Source: DATGMB01 sp035293845 (GTDB taxonomy: Bacteria; Acidobacteriota; Terriglobia; Bryobacterales; Bryobacteraceae). Taken from it: 34,882 nt of DNA. Both the position numbers and the translations under genes were made by a program. The stretch covers positions 1 to 34,882 of the forward strand of contig DATGMB010000090.1 in assembly GCA_035293845.1 (NCBI GenBank). The letters run 5' to 3'. This document shows, in pieces, positions 8,893 to 16,892 of the stretch (the stretch's first letter is position 1; each line of letters begins with the position of its first letter). The notes beneath the pieces were generated by a model, which ran no database searches, was not told where the DNA came from, and saw nothing but the letters and a program-made list of their open reading frames with translations.

Positions 8893-9034
8893 CGCGCCCA
8901 CGAAAGACGTGCCCGTCTCGTCGCCGAGAAACTCGCAGATCGGCTTCGTCGCCGGCTTCTCCGGCTCCTCCCCGAGCGCCGGCGGCCTATTGACCCCGCC
9001 CCTTCCCGCGCGACACTCGAATCAGGTGCACCGC
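8893..9034 (-). repeat. 142-bp direct repeat, copy 2 (frameshifted, fused to the ParB fragment)
   Basis: A near-copy of 6755-6897. One base is missing relative to copy 1 (GACCCCGCCCC against GACCTCCGCCCC), breaking the frame. At 8893 it is joined out of frame to the ParB-like fragment at the shared CGCG-containing sequence. It looks like a remnant of a second, related gene or of a duplication, not a functional gene. Confidence 0.88.
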
Positions 9035-9288
9035 CGCCATTTCCTGGCGGAGGGACCGAAGAGCCGCCTGGCGGTGGAGAGATCGGACCGCCCGCTCCCC
9101 TGGAGATCCGAGTTGTGGATCACCGCATCGAGCAGCGTCGGAAACTGCCGCGTCTCGGCGAACGCTAAGTATTTCCCCATCTTGCCGCCCAGCGCCTTGC
9201 CCGCGTGCCGCGCCAGCGACCCGCGCCCACAAGGCTCAGCGCTACGAAAAACCGCCTGTAACAGGCGGCTCCGCTCTTGTGAATTCAA
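9022..9288 (-). pseudogene. Remnant coding fragment upstream of the repeat copy
   Basis: An 88-residue open frame (MNSQERSRLLQAVF to KWRRCT) whose middle (HAGKALGGKMGKYLAF, AETRQFPTLLDAVIHNSDL) reads like genuine protein, but I do not recognise a family. It runs out inside repeat copy 2, and its first codons overlap the terminator hairpin at 9247-9268, so the 5' end is unlikely to be a natural gene start. It is best read as another piece of the decayed mobile segment. Confidence 0.4.
9247..9268 (-). terminator. Rho-independent terminator, reverse strand
   Basis: Read on the reverse strand: a 7-bp stem CCGCCTG/CAGGCGG with a TTA loop, followed by five T. No intact reverse-strand gene lies upstream of it (to its right), so it seems orphaned. 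Confidence 0.7.
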
Positions 9289-9300
9289 CTACTTAGCGGG

Positions 9301-9328
9301 AAAAACCGCGCGCTGGCAGGCGGTTTTT
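9301..9328. terminator. Bidirectional terminator-like hairpin
   Basis: AAAAACCGC (9301-9309) pairs with GCGGTTTTT (9320-9328), a 9-bp stem with A and T runs that would work in both directions. It shares AAAAACCGC and CAGGCGG with the hairpin 50 nt to the left. The 150 bases from here to the next gene hold no supported feature. Confidence 0.6.
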
Positions 9329-9485
9329 CGTTGGCCAAATGCACCCTGATCCAGTTGCCCGCGGGCGCGCTGTGGCTGGCGGTTCCCCCGTCCAACGCGC
9401 CAGTCCGGCCCCCCACACTAAGGCCGCCGGCGCCGCAGCCCACTCCCGCTTGCCCCTGCTATGCTGGCCTTGAGGCGGAGGCGCA

Positions 9486-10034
9486 ATGAGCCGAAAGGTG
9501 CTTGTGGTCACGGGCGATGGCGGCGATAGCTATGAAACGCTCTACGCTTGCCAGCGGTTTGAAGAGGCGTCATGGGAGCCGGTCATCGCCGCTCCTTCCC
9601 GGCGCCGCCTCCATATGGTGATTCACGATATCGAGCCCGGTTGGGAGACCTACATCGAACGGCCCGGACACTGCATCGATCCCGATATGGCCATCACCGC
9701 GGTATCGACCCGCGAATTTGCCGCGATGATCATCCCCGGCGGCCGTGCGGCCGAGTATTTGCGCAACGACGCCAGCCTGATATCCCTGGTGCGGGAGTTC
9801 GCGGATCATCAGAAATGCGTGTTTGCGATCGGCCACGGGCCGCAGGTGCTCATCGCCGCCGGGCTGATTCAGGGCCGCACGGTCACGGCGCATCCGCATG
9901 TCCGGATTGAGGTGGAACGGGCGGGCGGGATCTACATCAACAGGCCGGCGATCCGCGACGGGCAGATGGTCACCGCGCAGGGGTGGCACGGCCACCCGGA
10001 GTTCTACCGCGAAGTGTTCGCCTCTCTGGGGTGA
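9486..10034 (+). CDS. DJ-1/PfpI family protein with Gly at the nucleophile position
   Basis: A 182-residue class-I glutamine-amidotransferase-like protein of the DJ-1/PfpI family. The fold markers are clear: KVLVVTGDGGDSYE at the N-terminus, FAAMIIPGGRAAEYLR in the middle, and the elbow region CVFAIGHGPQVLIAAGLIQGRTVTAH. The family elbow normally reads AICHGP with Cys as nucleophile; here it is AIGHGP (Gly116, codon GGC at 9831-9833). His117 is kept and Glu17 may fill the acid position. Protease or glyoxalase chemistry by the usual Cys is therefore not expected; a binding or sensing role is possible. GGAGG lies 5 nt upstream of the ATG. It stands alone, convergent with the transpeptidase gene 25 nt away. 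Confidence 0.87.
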   Translation: MSRKVLVVTGDGGDSYETLYACQRFEEASWEPVIAAPSRRRLHMVIHDIEPGWETYIERPGHCIDPDMAITAVSTREFAAMIIPGGRAAEYLRNDASLISLVREFADHQKCVFAIGHGPQVLIAAGLIQGRTVTAHPHVRIEVERAGGIYINRPAIRDGQMVTAQGWHGHPEFYREVFASLG

Positions 10035-10059
10035 ACCGGCCGCACCCAGGCAGCGATCC

Positions 10060-11259
10060 CTACTTACAGCAGATTTGGGTCGAGATCAGCGAGGCCGGGG
10101 TGAGCGGCGCATTGCTGGCGAAGTAATTCTGGTCGTTTAACCGGCGGTAGAGGTCGCCGGCGATACCCGCCGCGGCCGGGCCGCTGACCGGACGCCCGCC
10201 GGTCAGCAGCACCACCACGACCAGCTTTCGATTGCCGATGTCGTTGAAGGAGCCGAACCAGCCGAGGTGCGTGTGGTTTTCGCTGCAGGTGCCGGTCTTT
10301 CCGGCAATCGGGCCATCGTCGCGGGCGCGGTGAGCGGTGCCGAACTCGACGGCGCCGCGCATCCCCGGCTTGATGAGCGGGATCAGATCGCCGATTTCCA
10401 GCTCGCGCTTGACTTTCGGCGCGAAATTCCGCGCCTCGGCCTGGCTGCGCGGGTATTGCAGATAATACAGTGTCCCCCCATTGGCGATGGCGCTCAAAAG
10501 CGCGGCCAGTTGCAAGGGAGTCTGCTGGATCTCTTCGCCAAAGCTGGTTAGCATCCCCACGCCGCCGTTCTTGGGCGGCGCTGGCGGATAAGACCCGGGC
10601 TGTTCCCCGTTGATGTTCAGACCGGCCCGTTCGCCGTACCCGAAGAGGTGGGCGTAATAGCTGACCTTCTCATAGCCGAGGCGGGTGCCGAGCGTGGCGA
10701 AAAAGTAATTATTCGAATGCGCCAGGGCATAAGTCAGGTCCATCCGCAAGCCAGCCAGGCGGAGCTTCGAGACCGGGTCGATCATGCGCTCCCGCAGTCC
10801 CGCCAGAGCTACCGCAAGTTTAATCGTCGAGCACGGCTGGAATCCCGAACCAAGGGCCACCCGCTGGTTGACCATGGTCAGAATCCGCCCGGTTTGCGGA
10901 TCGACCACGACCACGGAACCGTTGTACGGCCCTAGCGCGTCGACGGCGGCTTTGCGAATGGTGAGGTCCTCGCCGTCGATGAAGTCGCCTGCCGTCGAAT
11001 CGGCATAAGTCGGCTCCGTCCAGGGCCCGCCGCGGATGATCGGAGCGGGAGGCGTGGCTGGCCGCGACCCGTTTCCGGCCGCGGCGATGTGAGCGGCAAT
11101 CGCGGTGCGCCCGACCACCGCCGCGTGGCGCGCGGTCGCGGTCGCGGTCCTCCGGTGTTTCCGTTTGGCGGTAGCGGCCCATGCGGGCGCGCCAATCACG
11201 CCCAGAACGGCCAGGAGAGCGGTGGCTCGAATTGGTGAAACTGCGAAGATCCTGTACAT
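10060..11259 (-). CDS. Penicillin-binding transpeptidase domain protein
   Basis: A 399-residue exported protein with a penicillin-binding transpeptidase fold that would cross-link peptidoglycan. It has an N-terminal signal or anchor (RATALLAVLGVIGAPAWA), a basic low-complexity linker (about residues 30-70) and then the catalytic domain. All three motifs are present: S144-T-I-K147 (CSTIK), S182-N-N184 and K321-T-G. It lacks the large dimerisation module of class B PBPs, so it is a compact form; substrate and cell-cycle role cannot be assigned. No strong ribosome-binding site is seen before the ATG, so the start is likely but not certain. It is divergent from the uracil-DNA glycosylase gene. 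Confidence 0.9.
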   Translation of the reverse strand: MYRIFAVSPIRATALLAVLGVIGAPAWAATAKRKHRRTATATARHAAVVGRTAIAAHIAAAGNGSRPATPPAPIIRGGPWTEPTYADSTAGDFIDGEDLTIRKAAVDALGPYNGSVVVVDPQTGRILTMVNQRVALGSGFQPCSTIKLAVALAGLRERMIDPVSKLRLAGLRMDLTYALAHSNNYFFATLGTRLGYEKVSYYAHLFGYGERAGLNINGEQPGSYPPAPPKNGGVGMLTSFGEEIQQTPLQLAALLSAIANGGTLYYLQYPRSQAEARNFAPKVKRELEIGDLIPLIKPGMRGAVEFGTAHRARDDGPIAGKTGTCSENHTHLGWFGSFNDIGNRKLVVVVLLTGGRPVSGPAAAGIAGDLYRRLNDQNYFASNAPLTPASLISTQICCK

Positions 11260-11345
11260 ACGCAGAAATCGACGGCCGCGGTGGTACCCGGGAGGAGTGG
11301 CGCCAGAGCAGGCATTGGTCTGGCCGGAGCAACCAGACTAAGAAC

Positions 11346-11375
11346 ATTCTCCGCAACCGCCATCCCTACCGTCAA
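11346..11375 (-). promoter_or_regulatory. Candidate promoter of the transpeptidase gene
   Basis: On the reverse strand TTGACG (11370-11375) is followed after 18 nt by GAGAAT (11346-11351). The -35 is strong and the -10 mediocre. It would give a leader of about 80 nt before the ATG. Confidence 0.42.
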
Positions 11376-11443
11376 GCTACTTTTTTCCAAATTTTAGCAC
11401 GCGAGTAACCCCCTCCACGATTCATTACTATGGTGAATAGCGC

Positions 11444-12148
11444 ATGCCCGAATCCGTAACCTCCCTCCCGATTTATCGGCTCCAGCAGGAAATCCTGCAG
11501 TGCAACCGCTGTCCGCGGCTCCGCGAACACTGTGCCTCGATCGCCACGGTCAAGCGCCGGGCCTACCGCGATTGGGAGTATTGGGGCCGCCCGGTCCCCG
11601 CCTTCGGGGACCCGCAGGCGCGGGTATTGATTCTCGGATTGGCTCCCGGCGCGCACGGCTCCAATCGAACAGGACGCATGTTTACGGGCGACCGTTCCGG
11701 CGACGTTCTCTACGCCGTGCTCTACCGGACCGGCTTTGCGTCGCAGCCGGAAAGCACGTCCCGCGACGACGGGATGGAGCTGCGCGACCTGTGGATTACC
11801 GCCTCGGCGCATTGCGCCCCGCCCGGCAACAAGCCGACACCGGAGGAGGTCCGGAATTGCCGTCCGTTCCTGGAGCGCGAGCTGGAGCTGCTGCCACACA
11901 TAAAGGTCGTGGTCGCGCTGGGGAGGCTGGCGTTCGATAATTACCTGGAAATTCTGAAATTGCGCGGAGCGATACGCAGCCGGGCGGGCTTTTCGTTTGC
12001 GCACAACCGCGTTTTCCGTACCGGAGCGGGGCAGCCGGCGCTGATCAGCTCCTACCATCCCAGCCAGCAGAACACCTCGACCGGCAGACTGACCGAGGCC
12101 ATGCTGGCTGCGGTTTTCCGGCGCGCCCGCAAGCTGGCGGAGTCTTAA
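11444..12148 (+). CDS. udgB: Uracil-DNA glycosylase, family 5 (UDGb)
   Basis: A 234-residue base-excision-repair enzyme that removes uracil and other deaminated bases from DNA. Motif A, GLAPGAHGSNRTGR (about residues 65-78), is the family-5 signature, where the catalytic Asp of other UDG families is absent. Motif B is HPSQQNTSTGRL (205-216). Four cysteines suited to the 4Fe-4S cluster are C20, C23 (CNRC), C124 and C139. The length fits the family. It is a single gene, divergent from the transpeptidase and followed 87 nt later by the beta-propeller gene with its own regulatory palindrome. Confidence 0.93.
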   Translation: MPESVTSLPIYRLQQEILQCNRCPRLREHCASIATVKRRAYRDWEYWGRPVPAFGDPQARVLILGLAPGAHGSNRTGRMFTGDRSGDVLYAVLYRTGFASQPESTSRDDGMELRDLWITASAHCAPPGNKPTPEEVRNCRPFLERELELLPHIKVVVALGRLAFDNYLEILKLRGAIRSRAGFSFAHNRVFRTGAGQPALISSYHPSQQNTSTGRLTEAMLAAVFRRARKLAES

Positions 12149-12161
12149 CCGCATCTGAGCC

Positions 12162-12184
12162 GGGCATTCCGGGAGCGAATGCCC
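12162..12184 (+). other. Stem-loop between the UDG and beta-propeller genes
   Basis: GGGCATTC (12162-12169) pairs with GAATGCCC (12177-12184), an 8-bp stem with a 7-nt loop, starting 14 nt after the UDG stop codon. No T run follows, so it may end or protect the UDG transcript only weakly. Confidence 0.45.
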
Positions 12185-12203
12185 CCGGCGGGACCCTTCA
12201 CCC

Positions 12204-12223
12204 ACTGTGATAAGATTCACAGT
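12204..12223. promoter_or_regulatory. CRP-type palindrome (TGTGA-N6-TCACA) upstream of the beta-propeller gene
   Basis: Perfect 7-bp arms ACTGTGA (12204-12210) and TCACAGT (12217-12223) around TAAGAT match the cAMP-receptor-protein consensus half-sites and spacing. The site ends 12 nt before the chosen ATG and touches the ribosome-binding region, so bound protein could block transcription or initiation. The binding regulator in this organism is unknown. Confidence 0.62.
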
Positions 12224-12235
12224 CGAAGGGAAATC

Positions 12236-15200
12236 ATGCGCCTAACTCTGCTGACCTGTTTGACGATTGCTGTGGCGATTCCCGCTATTGCTCAGGACCC
12301 GACGCCAGTTACCATCCCGCAAAACTCGATCGGCGCCCTGGTGGCGCAGCAACCCCCGGTGCTTCAGGACGGATACGCCTCCGATGGCGATGTCTGGATG
12401 CTCTACGATTGGAGGTTCGATCTTCTCTCCAACGGGGCGCAGCAGTTTCTGCTCGAAAAGTACGGCTATTCGAACGCCGGTCCCGGCGCTGAGAGCGATG
12501 CGGTCAAGGCGACCGTTCGCAATGCCCGCCCCGCCGCCGCGGCGGCTCCGCCCGCGCCCGGCTTCAATATCCCGGTCAGCCAGACGTTCTTCCGGGTCGG
12601 CCGGCGGCTGCAAAGTGAAACGACGATCGCGGTGAACGGTTCCAATATCCTGGTCGGATTTAACGACGGCGACCTCCGCTCGCAGCCTGTTGCCTACTCT
12701 ACCGATGCCGGAGCTACGTGGTCGGGCGGGCGCGTGCCCTTTTTCCCGGATATCGTCGGCGCTTCCGGCGATCCCGTGCTCGCCATAGGCCCCGGCGGCA
12801 GGGTATATCAGGCATATCTGGCGGCCAACGCGATTGGATTTCTGGCCATTGCGGTGGCTTATTCGGATGATAGCGGAGCCACCTGGAACGGCCCGACCAA
12901 TGCCAGCGCCAGCCTGGGCGGCAACGGCAGCTCGCTCGATAAGCCGTGGCTGACGGTGGACAACATCGCGGGCAGCCCCTATCGCGGCAACGTCTATGCG
13001 GCGTGTACGCGTTTTGTGCAAAACGGGCAGGATTCCATCGTCTTCATGCGCTCGCTCGATGGCGGGCGGACCTTCTCCGCGGCGCTCCCCCTGACAACCC
13101 TCAGCGCAGCGGACGCCGCCGCCAACCAGTCGGCGCAAGGAGCCTTTATCGCCGCCGGACCCTCGGGCGAGGTCTATGTGGCCTGGTACGATACACGCGT
13201 CAACGGCATCCGCCTGACCAAATCGACCGATGGGGGAAACACGTTTTCCGCTCCGGTGACGGTGCTGACCGGCGTCGGCTTCGCGTCCTCGGACTACCTG
13301 CCCGGCACCTTCGATGTCGCTCCCTTCCCGCAGATCGGAGTCGATACCGGCTCCGGTCCCAACCGCGGAGCCGTTTACGTGACCGTGGATGTCGTGAAGC
13401 CGTTCCGCACCGATATGGATGTCCTGCTGACGCACTCGGGCGATGGAGGCACGACCTGGGATCCCCCGGTGACGGTCAATAACGACGGGACCGCGACCGA
13501 TCAGTTTCAGCCGTCGATCGCCGTTGCCGCCAACGGCAATATCGGAGTCGCCTTTTACGATCGCCGCAACGATCCCAACAACGTCCTGACCGACCTCTAT
13601 CTCGCCATCTCGAGCGATGGCGGCAAGACTTTCCCCGTCCAGCAGCGGGTAACCACCGAAAGCTCGCTGATCCTGCCCACGCCGATCGGTTACCGCGTGG
13701 GCTATCACGGCGACTACAACCAGACCGTCGCCTCCGGCAATAATTTCTATTTATCCTGGTCCGACGATCGGGACGGCACGGAGCCGAGCGTCTTCGCCGC
13801 GATCGTTCCCGTGACCGGCGGTTTGCCCGATTTCACGCTCACCCCGGCGAAGTCTTCCGCCGACATCGTCGCGGGCGGCAGCGCCAGCTTCCCGATTGCC
13901 GCCAGCGCGAAGGGCGTCAACCTTTCCGCGGCGGTTTGGCCGCCCAGCGGCCTCACGGTTCAGGTCTCGCCCGCCGCGGTGACGGCGGCCAGCACCGGCG
14001 GCACCGCTCCCGGAACCTACACCATCACGGTCACGGGCGACAATGGCAGCATCCAGCGCTCCACTGAACTCCGCGTGACCGTGCACCCCGCCCAGTTAAC
14101 GAACGCGCCGGCGCCACTTACGGTCACCACCGACCCGAGCTATAGCTCGGCGAGCTTCCTCGATTCCAAGGGAACGCTGCACGTGGTCTATACCGGCACG
14201 GTCGTCGGGAGGAATCCGAAGCGGATCAGCTATATGCAGATTCCCGCCAACGGCACGCCTTCCGTGCCGTACACGATCTACGCCGCCAACACCAATTCCA
14301 CCGTCGACACGGTCGGCTATCCGCAGGTGGCGGTCGGTCCGGATGGGACCATCTACGCGGTCTGGGAGTATGACGACGCCGACGTGGATTCGGTGATGAT
14401 GAAGATCTCGCACGACAATGGCAAGACGTTCTCGGAAGTGGTCGACCTGACCAGCCGGAGCGAGGTTCTGCAGAATGTCGAAACGTATGTCCATGCCTTC
14501 TACCCGAGCATTGCCGTGGCGCCGAATGGCACGGTTTACGTCACGTATCTCCGGGAGAATCTGACCCGCAGCTATCCCGGCCTGATCGGAACGCTGGTGG
14601 GACTCCGCGTCGATATCGGACTGATCAAGTCGACCGACGGAGGCAACACGTTTTCCACTCCGGCCACCGCCATCCGGTATCCTGCGGGACCGGCCGCCAC
14701 GCTGAACACGGCTTCACCGCCGGTCTTGGCCCTGGATTCGGCCGGGAATCCGTATTTCGTCTGGGCCGCCACGACCTCCGGGCGCGGCACCGACATCTAT
14801 CTGGGCCGCTCGCGCGACGGAGGCGCCACCTTCGACCCGGCGGTAAACGTCTCCGGCTACCAGAACACCGCGATCACGCCGCGGCAGCCAGTCCTCGCGG
14901 CCGGCCCGAATGACGGGATCTCGGTCGCCTGGAATTCCGTAGATGGCACCACCGGGCTTGGAGACAACTGGCTGGCGTTCGCCGCGGACGGCCAGAAGTT
15001 TTCCGCGCCCGTCAACGTTTCCAATGCGAGCTATTACACCGGGGCCGTTTCCGATTGGCCGTCCCTCGCGGTCGATAGCTCGGGGAACGTGATTGCCGTG
15101 TGGCGGGAATGGATCGACGCCCCGTACCGCGATAACGACACCGAGCGCGATATTTTCGTCGCGCGCTGCGCGCCCGCGGGCGGCAGTTGCGGTACGCCCG

Positions 15201-15379
15201 TCAATATCAGCTCCAGCGTGGGAGACAGTTTGCTCGGCGCGGGGGCGAGGCTGCTCCAGCGCCCCGCGGTCGCCGTGGACGCCAACGGCAAGGCCTATGT
15301 GTTCTATGACGACGATACCGCGGGCTCCACGCAAGTCATGATGTGGACGTCGCCGGCGGGATTCAGCAGCTCACGATAA
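12236..15379 (+). CDS. Secreted Asp-box (BNR/sialidase-like) beta-propeller protein with Ig-like insert
   Basis: A 1047-residue exported protein. The ATG at 12236 is preferred over an upstream in-frame ATG at 12179 because it gives a clean signal peptide (MRLTLLTCLTIAVAIPAIAQ) and follows GAAGGG by 6 nt. At least nine Asp-box motifs are visible: YSTDAGATW, YSDDSGATW, SLDGGRTF, STDGGNTF (twice), HSGDGGTTW, SSDGGKTF, SHDNGKTF and SRDGGATF. They form two propeller blocks (about 125-515 and 640-1045) separated by an Ig-like strand region (about 540-625, ending TYTITVTGDN...RVTVHP). Asp-box propellers occur in sialidases and in many non-enzymatic surface proteins; I do not see a convincing sialidase active site, so 'sialidase' would be over-calling. 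Its 3' end overlaps the CCA-adding gene on the other strand by 9 nt. Confidence 0.88.
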   Translation: MRLTLLTCLTIAVAIPAIAQDPTPVTIPQNSIGALVAQQPPVLQDGYASDGDVWMLYDWRFDLLSNGAQQFLLEKYGYSNAGPGAESDAVKATVRNARPAAAAAPPAPGFNIPVSQTFFRVGRRLQSETTIAVNGSNILVGFNDGDLRSQPVAYSTDAGATWSGGRVPFFPDIVGASGDPVLAIGPGGRVYQAYLAANAIGFLAIAVAYSDDSGATWNGPTNASASLGGNGSSLDKPWLTVDNIAGSPYRGNVYAACTRFVQNGQDSIVFMRSLDGGRTFSAALPLTTLSAADAAANQSAQGAFIAAGPSGEVYVAWYDTRVNGIRLTKSTDGGNTFSAPVTVLTGVGFASSDYLPGTFDVAPFPQIGVDTGSGPNRGAVYVTVDVVKPFRTDMDVLLTHSGDGGTTWDPPVTVNNDGTATDQFQPSIAVAANGNIGVAFYDRRNDPNNVLTDLYLAISSDGGKTFPVQQRVTTESSLILPTPIGYRVGYHGDYNQTVASGNNFYLSWSDDRDGTEPSVFAAIVPVTGGLPDFTLTPAKSSADIVAGGSASFPIAASAKGVNLSAAVWPPSGLTVQVSPAAVTAASTGGTAPGTYTITVTGDNGSIQRSTELRVTVHPAQLTNAPAPLTVTTDPSYSSASFLDSKGTLHVVYTGTVVGRNPKRISYMQIPANGTPSVPYTIYAANTNSTVDTVGYPQVAVGPDGTIYAVWEYDDADVDSVMMKISHDNGKTFSEVVDLTSRSEVLQNVETYVHAFYPSIAVAPNGTVYVTYLRENLTRSYPGLIGTLVGLRVDIGLIKSTDGGNTFSTPATAIRYPAGPAATLNTASPPVLALDSAGNPYFVWAATTSGRGTDIYLGRSRDGGATFDPAVNVSGYQNTAITPRQPVLAAGPNDGISVAWNSVDGTTGLGDNWLAFAADGQKFSAPVNVSNASYYTGAVSDWPSLAVDSSGNVIAVWREWIDAPYRDNDTERDIFVARCAPAGGSCGTPVNISSSVGDSLLGAGARLLQRPAVAVDANGKAYVFYDDDTAGSTQVMMWTSPAGFSSSR

Positions 15380-16699
15380 CGAGTCGCCGTCCTTAGCCGG
15401 AAACCGCGTCCGCACCAGTTCCATCGCCTCGCCGGCGGTGCGGATGCGGCCTTCGAGCTGTGCGTCTTCGACGGCCCTGAGGATCTCGGTAAAGCGCGGT
15501 CCCGGCTGATAGCCGGCGGCGATCAGGTCGGCGCCGGTAAGCAGGCGGCCGGGCTTCAATTCGTCCGCCGACAATTCCCCGAGCTTCCGCCGGACCATCT
15601 CGTACGTCTCCAGACGCCGGTTGCTCGCCAGCACGTCGAGCCGGTGCAGTTCCAGGTGCTCGGGAAAATCCGGCAGCCGCAGAAAGCGCTTCAGCGTGCT
15701 TACGCGCATGTGCGGCACGTCCTTGAAGCGCATGTGGTTGGCCACCAGGGCCTCGATCTGCTCGGCCTGCTCGCGGCTGAACCGGAGTCGGGTCAGGATG
15801 CCGTGCGCCAGCCGCACACCTTCCTCCACATGGCCGTCGAAGCGGATGCGCCCGGCGACGCGGAAGGTCGGCGGCTTGCCGACATCGTGCAGCAGCGCGC
15901 CCCAGGCCAGGGTGACGCTCGGGTGGTCGAGTCCGGCGAGCAGCAGCAGCGTGTGCGCCCAGACGTCGCCCTCGGGATGATACTCGGGCGGCTGCTCGAC
16001 ACCCTTCATGGCTGCGACTTCGGGCAGAATGTCGGCCAGCAGGCCGCTGGCATCCAGCAGTTCGAATCCGCGGCGCGCGCCGCCTTCGGTGAGGATGCGG
16101 TTCAGTTCGTCGCGAATCCGCTCGGCGGAGATCAGGAGAATCGAAGCATGCTGCTCGCGGATGGCGGCGAACGTGGCGGGCTCGATCTCGAACCCCAGCC
16201 GCGCGGCGAAGCGGATGGCGCGCAGCATGCGCAGGTGGTCCTCCCGGAACCGCTCGGCGGGATCGCCGATGGCCCGCACAACGCGGCGGGCCAGGTCTTC
16301 GCGCCCGCCGACGAAGTCGAGCACCTCGCCGCCGGCGGGATCGAGCATCAGGCCGTTGATGGTGAAGTCGCGCCGCAGCACATCCTGGCGCGGGTCGCGC
16401 TCGAAGTGGACGGCCGTGGGGCGGCGGCCGTCGGTGTAGTCCTGATCGCTGCGGAAGGTGGCGACTTCGACCTGGGCGAAGGCGTCGCGCACCAGCACCA
16501 CGCCGAAATGGGCGCCGACGCGGCCGGATTTGGGGAACAGATCCATCAGGCGGTCGGGGCGGGCGTCGGTGGCGACATCGAAATCCTTGGGCTCGGCGCC
16601 GAGCAGCAGGTCGCGCACACATCCGCCCACGAGGTAGGCCTGATGGTCCGCCTCGCGGAGCTTCGCAATCACCTGCCGCGCCAGCGTTTCCGAGTTCAT
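15371..16699 (-). CDS. cca: CCA-adding enzyme / tRNA nucleotidyltransferase with HD domain
   Basis: A 442-residue class II nucleotidyltransferase. The head domain has YLVGGCVRDLLLG (about 22-34) and DFDVATDA with the metal-binding Asp pair (DFD), then the RRDFTINGL motif. The RNA-binding part follows (RFREDHLRMLRAIRFAARLGF). A C-terminal HD phosphohydrolase domain is marked by LLHDVGKPPTF (about 268-278) and the downstream VANHMRF. The enzyme would add or repair the 3' CCA of tRNAs, and the HD part suggests a phosphatase/phosphodiesterase activity as in other HD-containing forms. A poly(A) polymerase of the same superfamily is the alternative, but the HD domain favours CCA addition. It is divergent from the permease gene and convergent with the beta-propeller gene. 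Confidence 0.92.
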   Translation of the reverse strand: MNSETLARQVIAKLREADHQAYLVGGCVRDLLLGAEPKDFDVATDARPDRLMDLFPKSGRVGAHFGVVLVRDAFAQVEVATFRSDQDYTDGRRPTAVHFERDPRQDVLRRDFTINGLMLDPAGGEVLDFVGGREDLARRVVRAIGDPAERFREDHLRMLRAIRFAARLGFEIEPATFAAIREQHASILLISAERIRDELNRILTEGGARRGFELLDASGLLADILPEVAAMKGVEQPPEYHPEGDVWAHTLLLLAGLDHPSVTLAWGALLHDVGKPPTFRVAGRIRFDGHVEEGVRLAHGILTRLRFSREQAEQIEALVANHMRFKDVPHMRVSTLKRFLRLPDFPEHLELHRLDVLASNRRLETYEMVRRKLGELSADELKPGRLLTGADLIAAGYQPGPRFTEILRAVEDAQLEGRIRTAGEAMELVRTRFPAKDGDSLS

Positions 16700-16892
16700 G
16701 ATTCGGCGCCAAACCTGCCGGAGGTCCGCTACAACCCCATGCTAATATGGTCTGGCCATACTCCACCCGGAGGGAGGGGAACCGGTTTGGCGCGCTTAGT
16801 CCGAATGGGGACACGATTGCACTCCAGCCAACTGATTCGGACCGGGCCGGCGCCGGAATGACCGCCCCCATGGTGCGCGAGGAGAGATTTCC

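Noticed and set aside
6187..9274. GCGGCTCCGC at 6187-6196 and again at 9265-9274, as possible att-type repeats at the relic borders
   Set aside because: Ten GC-rich bases in a GC-rich genome can recur by chance, and there is no integrase gene or tRNA site; not strong enough to call.
16706..16793. A 10-bp inverted repeat (GCGCCAAACC / GGTTTGGCGC) in the cca-permease intergenic region
   Set aside because: The arms are about 70 nt apart without promoter elements that fit; it could be a looped regulatory site, but there is no further support.
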